Shown piece after piece: positions 47,322 through 57,944 of a stretch of 64,000 nt of DNA; within the stretch, counting starts at the first letter, position 1, and each line of letters begins with the position of its first letter. A program made the translations under genes and the position numbers. This DNA comes from Marasmius tenuissimus. Taxonomy: Eukaryota > Basidiomycota > Agaricomycetes > Agaricales > Marasmiaceae. Location of the stretch: the NCBI GenBank assembly GCA_029532415.1, contig JAQOTA010000047.1, positions 2,294,001 to 2,358,000 of the forward strand. Direction: 5' to 3'. Below the pieces are notes generated by a model, which was not told the DNA's origin, searched no databases, and worked only from the letters and a program-made list of their open reading frames with translations.

Positions 47322-47930
47322 AGCAAAAGAGAAAAAGAACTGTCAGCACGCATGCCAACGATCTCAACGTTCATAGACTGAAAGAGAATTTAAACGGGCC
47401 ATCTGCCCTTTATTTCACCTGTATTGTTGCTTAGAACATTGTATTATAATTCTACATAATTATTATATACTGTACTGACCAAAACGTACCTTGGTTGAAC
47501 GACACTCAACCACGATGGTGGTGGTCCAGTGTCAAGAGCAGAGGAAGCGCCCAATTGTTGCCGCGCGTCAGTTAATTCAGGGATTCTCACACGATTTCTG
47601 TGCAAGTGCCTTGAGGTGCTTACCTGACTCAAGCGCCTCAAGGTACTTGCGCAAAAATCGTGTGAGAACTCTGGAATTATCTGACGCGCGCGTGCCTCTG
47701 GCGCTTATGCCTCTCCTGACACTGGACCACCACCATCGTGGTTGAGTGTTGTTCAACCAAGGTAAGAATTTACTCTTACAGTATATAATAATGATGTAGA
47801 ATTATAGTATAACGTTCTAAGCTACAATACGATTGAATTAAAGGGCAGATGGCCCATTTAAATTCTCTTTCAGTCTATGAACGTTGAGACCGTTGGCATG
47901 CGTGCTGACGGTTCTTTTTCTCTTTTGCAG
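47322..47930. repeat. Long palindrome (two ~300-nt arms, 9-nt spacer) between divergent genes
   Basis: Left arm 47322-47621 and right arm 47631-47930 are reverse complements with scattered mismatches, around spacer ACCTGACTC. Example pairs are ACGATTTCTGTGCAAGTGCC against GGTACTTGCGCAAAAATCGT, and CTTTGAACGTTCAT-type ends near GTCAGCACGCATGCCAACG. The outer ends coincide with intron acceptors of the two genes (CTGTAG before the transposase ATG, TTTGCAG before the Spt5-like gene). Each arm therefore seems to hold promoter, leader exon and first intron, including a TATATAA stretch. Confidence 0.85.
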
Positions 47931-47978
47931 GACAGGCGTCACCCGTTCGGACCATACCCCAATTTTGCATACTCCTCG

Positions 47979-49451
47979 ATGGTATGTCTGGTCTTTTCAT
48001 TCACGAAAAATTAGAACTGATATCATTTCTGCAGTCTAGCTCACCGATCAACGAAAACTTGCAGGGTGGAATCAATGGGGAAGAGGAAGAGATGGAAACT
48101 GTAATGCTGTCCCCAGCAGAATCGTACCGACTGTACGAGATGGAAAAGCAACATGCAGCGCAGAAGCAGCAGGCATTGCAGGTGCATATATTTCGCTTGC
48201 CGTGAACTCCAACAACAACTAACAATACCTATAGGATGAAAACAAATATGAAAACAAAGACAAAGACGATGAGAAGGAAGACGAAGAAGGCGACGAGATT
48301 GAGGATGAGGATGAGAATGAGAACGAGAACGAGACAGACGAATGTTGCGCACAAATGATTGCAGACATTATTGCCGCAAGTCTGCGAGCAGACCACTGAA
48401 GATCCCAAACCCGTATTTGGACCTGACTTGGGTCCTGAAGAAACAGGAACCAGGCCGATGTACACCGGATGCGATCCTTGGTTAGGCACCAAGGTCTGGG
48501 TCATTGGTTCGTTCTCCAAAGCATGCTCGAGAACAGTCCAAGGCATCCATATCGACTGGGGGCTGCTGGGAAAGGTTATCAACATGACTCCTGAAGCGGA
48601 CCTCAGCAACGTAAAATCCGGTCTCCTGCTCGACATAGAACTCAATGTCGTGCGAGACAGCCGGGCTCAGCCCATCGAACGCATCGACTACCGACACATT
48701 GTCAAGGAGAGAAGTCTTCTCCATCTAAACCATTGGCGGCCACTCGACCATTACCATGAAGTATGGTACCTCCGACCTGACCTCCCCGATCCAGACGTTC
48801 GACAAGCTACCCGTAAACCTCAATTTGATACCTCGTTCTCGCAGTGCTACACCACCTCCTCAAATTCATCCTACAATGCGAGATTACCATGACACCTGGA
48901 ACCCTCTCTCAGAGCTGGCCCCAACTGAGCAAGACCACTGGATCCTCCATCCAAAATTGGTTGGCTTGCACATCCAGGTCCGAATCGTTGGTGGGCCTCA
49001 TGACTCCGGAGACAAGAGTGTCTACATCAAGCCTGTTTCCCAAACCCGCAGCATTGAAGTCGAATACAAACCGGGGAAAGGGAGATTGGCAGTCGCTCAT
49101 ACCATCCCTCATCACCGCATTGCTCGCTCGCTGGAGGCTATCAAGGCCAGCACGAAAACTTCGTTCATGGTAGTAATGGCCGGCTTGGACTCGAATGTAG
49201 GGAAGCTTGTTCGTCGTATCCATACGCTTTACCTGGGAGAGCAGAAGCCAGAGAATGAGTGGATTGTGGGAGGTGTCATCAAGAGAGAGAAGAAAGAAGA
49301 AAGCCTTACCAAAGAGACTCTCGAGCTCCAACCACACCTTCACGTCGTGAGGGTGAAGGAGTCAGCTCAACGAAAAGCTGCGGCAAAGCAATACATGCAT
49401 GCTGCCAGGGAGGCGGCTAGAATAAAGTACGCTCATAGACCAGAGGTTTGA
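47979..49451 (+). CDS. Spt5/KOW-like agaricomycete protein (five coding exons, ~406 aa)
   Basis: Proposed join(47979..47981, 48035..48181, 48235..48379, 48447..48765, 48845..49451). The first intron (GTATGT...CTGCAG) would follow the start codon directly, giving MSSSPINENLQGG; the alternative start ATG 47984 lies within that intron. An acidic segment (DEIEDEDENENENETDE) precedes a KOW-like part (GTKVWVIGSFSKACSRTVQG). The C-terminus has KLVRRIHTLYLGEQ and LTKETLELQPHLHVV, a pattern I associate with Spt5-related proteins expanded in mushrooms. Spt5 proteins act in transcription elongation; a role here is unproven. Intron 3 uses a weak GTCTGC donor; without it the frame stops at 48400. It is transcribed away from the transposase across the palindrome. 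Confidence 0.5.
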
Positions 49452-49631
49452 CCTTATGCTACTTCTGCATAATTTCTTGTGGTATTTACAATTTTGTCTA
49501 GCTACTGTTTATCGGGAATTCAGCTTCGTTACCTATCACGATCTGTGTGATGTATGTGACGTATGCGACTGACTGACGCAACTTGACCGACACGACTGGC
49601 CTGACGCGATTCAAAACTCCACTGGCTCAGC

Positions 49632-49639
49632 CTATAAAT
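49632..49639 (+). promoter_or_regulatory. TATA box of the DUF6698-like gene
   Basis: CTATAAAT lies about 100 nt before the ATG at 49738, followed by a C/T-rich leader. Confidence 0.45.
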
Positions 49640-49737
49640 CCCCCTCCCAATCCTCCCTTCCCTGTCTCTTGTTCCTCTACCACCACCATCCCTGCATATC
49701 ATCCTCTCTCCTCATGTCTACTGCAGCTCGTTGCTGA

Positions 49738-51550
49738 ATGCAGTGCCTTTCTCGCCTGCCTTTGCCTCCTACTTCTGACCCCGCTACTGGCCTCACCGCC
49801 GCTAAACGTAAAGGTTTTGAGGATGCGATCAGCTCAGAAACAGAAAAGTCTAAATGGCCTCGAGTCAGGTATGTGTTTTCTTCTTTGTGGCGGCTACATA
49901 CTGACATTGTTTACAGGAAGAGTGTGAAGTGCCCTTCTGAGGAAAAATCTCAGAAGGAGCAGCTATATACCTCGGCAAAGTACTTCAAGTGCATGGTCGA
50001 GCCATTCGAAACTATCTACACTGTTGTCGTGGAAGGAATGAAAGCAGACGGACGCGAAAAATGGGCCGGCTTGATCAGTCATCTACCCAACTCAATCCCG
50101 GTTGATGAGGTTCAACCCAATGGTGCTCAACCCGAAGTCGTTCAACCTGAGGCCGGCACATCAGGTACATCTGCTGATGATAACGCTGACGAGGTAGACT
50201 CGGATTTGGACCCAGACCCAGAATATGACGATACAAAGTGAGTTTTACATTTTCTTTGGCGCATATACCTACTGATATTGTCTTCTCAGAGCCCGAGCCG
50301 ACTTCGAAGAACAGTGTACCAAATCGTGGAAGGCGTTGACAAAAGCACACCCCGTTGTACTCGAGTTCGTCAACTACTGCGCCGAGAAGGACAACCTTGA
50401 AGGCCTTCTCACCATGCTCAACCTGGTATATACAACGTTCCATTGTCGACATTCGCTAACCTACATTGAATAGCTGACGGAAAAAGCCAACGCTATGCTC
50501 TACAACGATAACAAGAAGTTGAAGGACAAGGTCTTTGACCTCATCGAGCCCCCCTTCTACGGCGTTGCCCATGATGATGAAGATGCCAACCAGAAGGTGC
50601 TTGGTATCGCTCATCCTACCCTCCTCGAGCTATTCCTGGACTGGAAGGATATACCGAAGTATAGAGATGGCGATGAGGATCATCAAGCCAAGTGAGTAGT
50701 TCTCTTTCTTCGGTCGGATTTGTTGTGACTGATTCTTTCCTCCAGGGTGAATGAGCAGTACCGGTCTGTCACCAAACCCAAGGTGTTCAAAGCTTCAGGC
50801 TTCCCAGCCTTTCTATACAACATCCAGCTGGTCAAGTCTACGCATATGAAGTACGGTTTCCTACTCTCCCCGTGCCTCGCCAATGTATGTCATTCTTTGT
50901 TCCATGTTTTGCACAATCCCTGACTTTTGTTCTTACAGTTCAGGAGGTTTGTTCTTCTATCGGAGCATGGGAGCAACAACGATAAGAAATCTACCAAGGC
51001 GACAAACGCTGACATCATGGAAGTGACGTCTATCACTATTCAGTTCATTGCTTATATCGCCTGCTTGGTAGGTGCTGCTATCCTGAACTGACCCTTTTGC
51101 TCAATGTTGGACACAGATGCGTCACACGCTTTCTCCCGCCAAGCAGTGGTCCAAGAAGGACAAACGCTTTGTATACTCCGACTTCTTCTATCTGATCATC
51201 GACATATACGACAACATGCTCCCCGAGTTCCAGCATCGAATCATGGCATTCTGGAACAAGTATGTCTTTTTCTCTGTTGTTACGACTCTCACTGACGCTG
51301 TGACTCTAGATCAATCTTCGGAAACTCAAAGGGCCGGGTCAAGAAGAGCCATCGCTCAGGAGAGGCCTTCGCTGATCCCAAAGTTGTTGCCTTCTTGAAG
51401 GAGCTCAAGGCAGACCGTGATGCCACTGCTAAGGCCCAGGAAGAGCGCGCTGCAGCTGCAGCTGCCAAGGCTCAACAAGAGCGTGACGCTGCTGCCGCCA
51501 AGGCTCAGGATGGTGCTGTCGGTGATGCCAGTGAAGGTCCAGCTGGTTGA
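49738..51550 (+). CDS. DUF6698-like protein (eight exons, 485 aa)
   Basis: Join(49738..49868, 49917..50237, 50290..50425, 50474..50691, 50746..50884, 50939..51067, 51117..51259, 51310..51550); all phases agree. After a short basic N-terminus and an acidic linker (DSDLDPDPEYDD) comes the conserved domain: GFLLSPCLANFRRFVLL, KATNADIMEVTSITIQF, SDFFYLIIDIYDNMLPEFQ and AFWNKSIF. This arrangement resembles the DUF6698 domain of uncharacterised agaricomycete proteins. The C-terminus is an Ala/Lys/Gln-rich helix (AQEERAAAAAAKAQQERDAA). Function unknown. An upstream ATG (49714) is closed by TGA after seven codons. Confidence 0.75.
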
Positions 51551-51879
51551 GGTGTCAAATCTTTCTTTCTCTCTCCCGCTTTCTCTTTGCTTTTGTTCTG
51601 CTGTTGTGCATTCGTATTGCGTTTCCTATACCCGTTGCTATTGTGTAGTCTGTCATACCTGTTGCTATCTGTATCAGTACTGTGAATGAAATTGTGCCTG
51701 CTTTGTACCACCTATTTTATGATTGAGCGACCATGAGCTGTCTACTGAGGCTTGATGAGGACCTTCCAGGTTGTTGGGTACTAACCTGTTTGTACTAGCC
51801 TGTGCCTGTCTATTCATCCCCGCCCGTTCTGGCTTCGTCTCATTATTGCATGTCATTCCGTGTCTATCTGGTTACTGCG

Positions 51880-52115
51880 CGTCAATCTGACTCTATTTGA
51901 TCACCGCGCATCAAACCGACTCTATCTAATCAATGTGCGTCTATTTAAACTCATCTAATCACCGTGCGTCAAACTAACCTCATCTAATCACGGCGCTTCA
52001 GTCTAGCACAATCTAATCGTGTCGCGTCAATCTGCTGCCATCTAATCAAAGCTCTCAGTCTGGTCCCATCCAATCACGTCGCTTCAGTCTGCGCTCAACT
52101 AGTCACCACGCGTCA
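51880..52115. repeat. Degenerate ~30-bp tandem repeat
   Basis: About eight imperfect units of roughly CATCTAATCACxGCGCxTCA followed by xTCTxxC run through this stretch (ATCTAATCA recurs at about 51930, 51953, 51980, 52008 and 52040). It lies 330 bp after the DUF6698-like gene and contains no gene. Confidence 0.65.
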
Positions 52116-52119
52116 ATTT

Positions 52120-53136
52120 GTTGTATGTTATTCAGGTGTTGATCAGAGGGTACCAATCTGATATGTGCTGATATTTTCTCGACAGTCCTACGGCGCAGAC
52201 CAGACACCATCAAACTTGAGGTGTCTGTGCGAAAAAGCCTTTGCGAATCAGAGACTGACCAGGCCTATCAGGTTGGTAGTCCCTGATTCCAACTGCCGGG
52301 GCTGGTCAGTGACTGACCGGATCCACATAGGTTCGCTGGTGTACGGGGGATGATATTTCTTGGCACGAAATGGAATCTTCCTCCCCATCTACAGCTTTTA
52401 CCTCCCAACCAATACGGATTATGGTTTCTGAGTATGTCACAGTGTTGCGTAGAAAATGGTGTACAAAGCTGACGGTTCGGGTTTGAATTTAGGCACAATT
52501 GTCAATGGTGTCATAAGCGCCCACTACCTTTTCCTCTCTTCAACCACCATGATCCTCGTCGCGCCAATCCACGTTCTGTCATTACTGGGTTCTGCCCGTT
52601 CCTTTACACCAAATAACGAGCTAAAGGACTATGAAAGGCCGTCTATGTCCTCCTTTCAAAGCACAATGGGTTACGAACTAGGTTCAAGGTGCGGTTTTCA
52701 TACTTTCCTGCTGAAGGCCGCTCATAGTCGACGAAAAGATCCCAATACGACTCATCTGCCTCGACCAAAACATCCCTTGAGCGCCCATGCCGTGAAGCTA
52801 GCTTGCTAACACGGAGCCATTACCTTGCGCCATTATACAAAATCGACTAGCAAGTTGAGTACTAGCGTTATCAACTATATTGGCCTTCAGGTGCGTTTGT
52901 TTTCCTGAATTCTTTGGTATTATTCCCATGCCAAATCTCTCTTATATACATATCTGAAGTTCTCTGTATAGACCGAGCTGCAAATACGCTAAAACGTACT
53001 GGCCATTATACTAACTGGAGATTAGCAACTGCCAGGCAAGTGCCTACGATCGAGCAATTTCACTTTATGAGGCTCAGCTCGCACGCAGAATCTGTGTCTC
53101 AAACGGTCGCCTAGCAAGACTTTTCACTCGCACATC
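52120..53136. other. Intergenic region, no gene recognised
   Basis: One plus-strand frame (52456-52809) has no conserved content or exon signals. Confidence 0.35.
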
Positions 53137-54229
53137 ATGGAAGGTGACCTATCGTTCCCCAGTCTCCCCGCCCATCAAGATCATCTACAAGGCGAGGAAA
53201 CCGTCTTCTACGATACTAGCGAGGACCGTAGTTCTCTGGTAATGGTTTTACTCAATGGCAAAGAAGATTCCGGTACTGGCAGCGACACGTTTCAATCGTG
53301 CTGGGCGAGTTCTACGGATGGGATTGGAGACGAGTCTGCGAGCGATACTCCCTGTTCTGAGAAGTCTGAGTATTTTTTCCGTCCTTGCTTACTCTCGGTG
53401 CTAATGGAACTCTCGCTTTCAGCTGGCTCCTAGGAACCTGGGTCATGATGAAGGCCTAGAGAAAGGAGAATGTCCGACCCGTGGTTGTCACGTAGGTGAA
53501 GCAGCTTGCGACAATGGGAACGGACCAGAGAAGAGCGAGATGGAGGAAATCAGAGAGAAGGGTGGTATTGTGAATAAGTGAATAACCCTGGAACGGTGAG
53601 CTGTAGTACTTCGTTCCTCTCATTCAGGCTTGCTGATTTTCTATGCACCGCTCAGGAGGATGAACCTGGTCTCGCCATCGAAGACATCAAGAGCACCAAT
53701 GGCCCGGGATTGGTGAGCTTTCCCTTTGTTTCGTCAAAGTTTTGCCTCGCTAATGCATACTCCTCCATAGCCCTCGCTCACAAACGACAACGCGTCGGGT
53801 ATCGGCGAGCTCGATGCCAAACTCGACCTGCTGCTTGCTGCGGTCACACCCTCTTCACCACCTAATTGTACCCAAGCCCTCGAACACCTCTAAATCCTCC
53901 TCGTCACCGAGAAAGCCCTGTCAGCTAAACTCGCCGTGAATCTCGAAGATGCCCGTCGTTCGCAAGAACGCTTCGATACGACTAGTTTAGAGCTCAGAGC
54001 ACGTCTCTCGGAGGCTGGGGCCGCAAGCGAGTCGTTGAAGAAGGACCTTCGTGGACTACAGACGATAATAGGTCAGAACGAGAGGAATGCACAGGAGGAA
54101 CGAGACTGATTGCTGGCGCGGGTTGCAGACATGGCAGATACTCTTCAAGTCAAGGACCTCGCTATCAAGGAGCGTGCTTCGCGTATTTTGAAGCTGGCTT
54201 TGGATTCATATCCGACATATGAAATATAG
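53137..54229 (+). pseudogene. Decayed coiled-coil protein gene
   Basis: The ATG at 53137 opens MEGDLSFPSLPAHQDHLQ. An intron ending CTCCTAG joins to ENLGHDEGLEKGEC, then EDEPGLAIEDIKSTNGPGL and a long helical part (LDAKLDLLLAAVTP, LEDARRSQERFDTTSLELR, LKKDLRGLQTIIGQNERN). That helical frame has two in-frame stops, TAA after LEHL (about 53890) and TGA after EERD (about 54106), and the middle junction also needs a stop to be skipped. It ends at TAG 54227-54229. The parent gene is not in this window. Confidence 0.5.
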
Positions 54230-54284
54230 AGATGGCTCGAAGTTGCTATTCGCCCGGAATCTCAGTAGGTTGCATCAACTATGG

Positions 54285-54345
54285 CTTTGATTTCGATACG
54301 ACAACGAAGTTGACGTTTGCTCGCCTACAAGAATTGGAGCTCTCC
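54285..54345 (+). pseudogene. Short F-box gene fragment
   Basis: TCGATACGACAACGAAGTTG, then ACGTTTGCTCGCCTACAAGA and ATTGGAGCT, is almost identical to 63221-63272 inside F-box gene 7 (KLTFPRLQELEL). It is a small isolated remnant. Confidence 0.6.
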
Positions 54346-54738
54346 TTGGCAATTCCTTTTGCGTCACCAACTTGTAAGGACTATCCCTAGCCTACGTTGA
54401 ACTTAACCTATACATTTAACCAACCCAACAAGAAGGCTTCCGCGAGTAACTAGAATTGAATAATCTTCCACTTTCGCCTGCTATTTGTCAATACATTCAC
54501 TCCAAAGTTACATCATGGACTTCTGGTTGACCAGTAGCCAAAGTCACGCTCTTAACAAAAAGAAACAAAAAGAAACAGAAGACGCGACGTATTACACACG
54601 GAGGTGAATATGATGTAAATGAAGAATAACATAACTGCATGAAGTAAGATGAAAGATCAAGCTCAGTAGTCCTATACTCTAAGCCGCTGATCTCTTCTCG
54701 CCGGGGGATGAAGCAGAAGAAATAAATTCCCCGCTGCT

Positions 54739-57465
54739 CTAGATACCCAGCTTCTTGAATTTTCGGTATCTCACGGGCACAGAACAAGAAAACGCCGTCA
54801 ATGGTGTAGGCTGGCCTCCGTCAAGGCCGGGAATGCACGGTTCCCCATCGATTATGACTGGCTTCACGTCGATGATTTCATCATTTAGTATTGGGGAAGC
54901 AGGACGAGGAGCTGATGAAGGCATGTCGCCTTCGACTACAGGTTTTCGTTCCAGAATCTCCTGATCCAAGACGATAATGTCGGGGCTCATGAGCATCGGA
55001 GTTCCACTGTAGCTACGTGCCCTCATGCCGGGTTCCAAGCCTTCCGGTACCAGACCATGATCGAGTGAGCCGTCATCCTTCTCGTTTGATTTTGGTTCTT
55101 CGAGAAGATGTGCCAATGGGTGTGAAGACAACACGAGCGGGGCGACTGCAGACCCCATATTCACGTCGTTTGATGTCGCGGTCCCTACCACGCTTCGAGC
55201 TCCTCCCACACCCCCACCGTTTCGTGGGGCCTCCTGCTCAACTCGTGCCTGAGTGAGGCTGTTATTCGACTCCCTCTGCCTCTCCTGCAATTCCGATACG
55301 ACCTTTTTTATCTCCTTGAGTACGCCTTCCATAACATGTGTTAACATCACCAAGGAATCGATCAGCCTCGCGATGTTGTCTGCATTTGTCGACGCAGGTC
55401 GTAAGGTTGATTGGGAGTTCATAGAAGCTGATGTTGATGGGGAAGGTAGCGAGGGGAAAGTTACACCTTCAGAACCAAGTTTCGACTGTGATTGAGTTCG
55501 TATGTACTCCTGGATGGCTTGGATCGGGGACGGAGAAGAATGAATATGGGAAGAAGTTTGTGGGCATGCATCGCTCCCGGTCGATGTCGACCGCAATATG
55601 GGATGGATAGGTCCGGGAGTTGAAGCTGCGGTCGACAATACGGAGCGAGTCGGCGGTGGAAGAGCGACGGCCTTGAGCTGTCGAGTCGGAATTGTCGTCT
55701 GGGAGGAATCGGCAGCTGTAAACTACGTAGAGGGTGTTTGTGAGCTTAATCACCACATGTAACAGACGAGAAACATTTACACTATCGATAGTCATAGGAT
55801 CGTCACTTGTGTTCTGCAAACTCGAATCACTAGTAGCGATGATACAGTGCACGTTTTCATTGACTGGCAAAGGCCAAGCCGCTTGCCCGGAGGTGGACTT
55901 CGGTTGAAATGACTCCGAGAGGTTCGTACTATTCTCGGAGGTATGCGAGTCTCTCTGATTGATGCCCTGTGGTTGTATCAGACTCGTGAGGCGCCCAAGA
56001 TGCGAAGGAGTAGGTTCAGGAGCGCCAACATCAGGTTCACGTGGTGTTGGAACGGCTAGATACATAGGAGAATAGGGTGGAGCTTCAGGGTCTGGGAGAT
56101 GGTCGTTCGCGGTTTTTCTCGGCTTCAGAGAAGTTTCCTTCTCCAACGGAGATCCAGGTCGCTTACCGGCTCGTTGTGTCTGAATGTTTCTGAAACCTGA
56201 GGGTGGCCCACTGGTAGTAGAGGTATTGCGCTCCATTGCTACCAAATTAGCATCTTCGTTGTCAGTCGGGATTTCCACCCTAGCCGACTGAGGGATTCGG
56301 ATCATGTCCGTGTAAGGTCGAATACTCCTCGGCTCAACTGCCTCAACGGATGTGTTGGATCTCGGAAGCGATGGGGCCTGCTGAAATTCGGCATTGTTGC
56401 TTGGTGAGGAATTGGAAGCTTGATCAGTCGAAATGTTGGAGGATCGAGTGGAAGTAGAAACGGGAGGAGTATGCGACAGTTTCGATGGGGTGAGGGGTGT
56501 GCAAGGGATAATTTTCGGAGGTAGAGAAGGAACGGTGGCAGACATTGCTGCCAATGCTGCATGCCTCAATGACCAAGCATCCGCCCCCTCCGCCGGCAAT
56601 CCTTCCGCTTCCCAATACCATTGACCATCTCTTTCCTTCAGCCCCTGCATAAGCTGCTGTGCAGTGATACCATTCTCTATCTCGTCAAGAGTCAAAGAAA
56701 ACCCACAGTGCCCTTTAAGAGCCCACCCACGCCAGGCTAAGAGAAAATTAGCGAGAAACCTACGACCAGGCAAAGAAGAGGTCTACCGAAGGTAACAACA
56801 TCGTCTTTGAACTCGCCCTCCCCGTATTCCTCCCAAAACGATTGTACCTCTTTTGGCTTCGAGATGAACCACTTGAGCTTGTAGCGTACTAATGCTCTAT
56901 CGAATGTCGGACATCGCCATTTCCTATCCACGCCGTGTTTAAATCGTGTTTCCAGCGCAGCCTGTGCTGAATCTAGAAGCCTCTTACACAACCTGGAGAC
57001 ATGCAAAATCCCAAACTTGTATTCCTCCCACTCAGCTTCTCTGTCCTCCGCCATTAACACGAGCTGCAGCGACAACCACTGGAATCTGGCGAGGAACATA
57101 AGAGGAATCCTGTAGCCTCCTGGTAGCACGGTTTTCACGCCGTTGGCGCTTATGATATGACAGAACGGTTGACCGGTTTTCGCGGAGATATTGAAAGAAT
57201 GGGCGATTAGATGATAGATAATTTGCGTGTCGTTCCAACTGTGTGGCATGAAGTAGTCGAGTTCTGCGGGATGATTCCACCCATGGTCCTCCTCCGGAGA
57301 AGTAGAGAATAAAGCCGCCTCCTCTTTCTTGACAACATCGAACCCGGGAGGGGATAAATCATCATGTAAGTTCCCCGCGCGATTTTCACTCTTGTTGGAC
57401 TTGAGAGAAGGCCTCGATTGTCGAGAAGACTTCCTTCGTTTAGCGGTAGCATTAGTAGAGCCCAT
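54739..57465 (-). CDS. Conserved-looking protein of unknown function (three exons, 872 aa)
   Basis: Complement(join(54739..55722, 55781..56736, 56787..57465)), with phases consistent and introns of 50 and 58 nt. The first exon (MGSTNATAKRRKSSRQ) has a basic N-terminus and then a folded region: ELDYFMPHSWNDTQIIYHLI, LPGGYRIPLMFLARFQWLSL and FKHGVDRKWRCPTFDRALV. It continues across intron 1 into AWRGWALKGHCGFSLTLDEI. The remaining ~550 residues are Ser/Pro/Thr-rich with a helical stretch near NIARLIDSLVMLTHVMEGVL. No signal peptide, membrane helix or known domain. It sits between decayed loci yet has intact frames and tidy introns, so it is probably functional. Confidence 0.78.
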
Positions 57466-57944
57466 TTGACGTCACCTGTTCCTCAAGATTGGATATTCAG
57501 AGTTAGAAGAAAACGAATTGGTCTTCAGGAGAGTTATCATGTATGCTTGAAAATTGACGCACCTCTCTGTAACGGCAGCAAAAGAATTCCCCGTTCAGTT
57601 ATTCTCCCTTGGATTCCAAGAAGCTCGCGGAGTCAACCTATCGTGGAGGGAAAAGATGTGTTGAAAGGATAGAAAAAGAGGAGAAGCACCGTCCAAGGTC
57701 CAATCGGCCACGTGGATTGTTTATCACAATTTCCAATTCCGACTCCGAAATTTTCGTTGCGAGTCAGATTAAATAATTCTCATTCTCAGGTCTGGACCAC
57801 CGACTTCGTACAGCGTTTCTTTCGCATTAACACAATTTTGGCCAATCTTACTCTCTTTCAACGACTAGAATATCATGAACGCGCCAGAATCAGAATCAGA
57901 AAGCAGAGCGACTCCGACTCAATGACGTTAACACAGCTCCCTCG

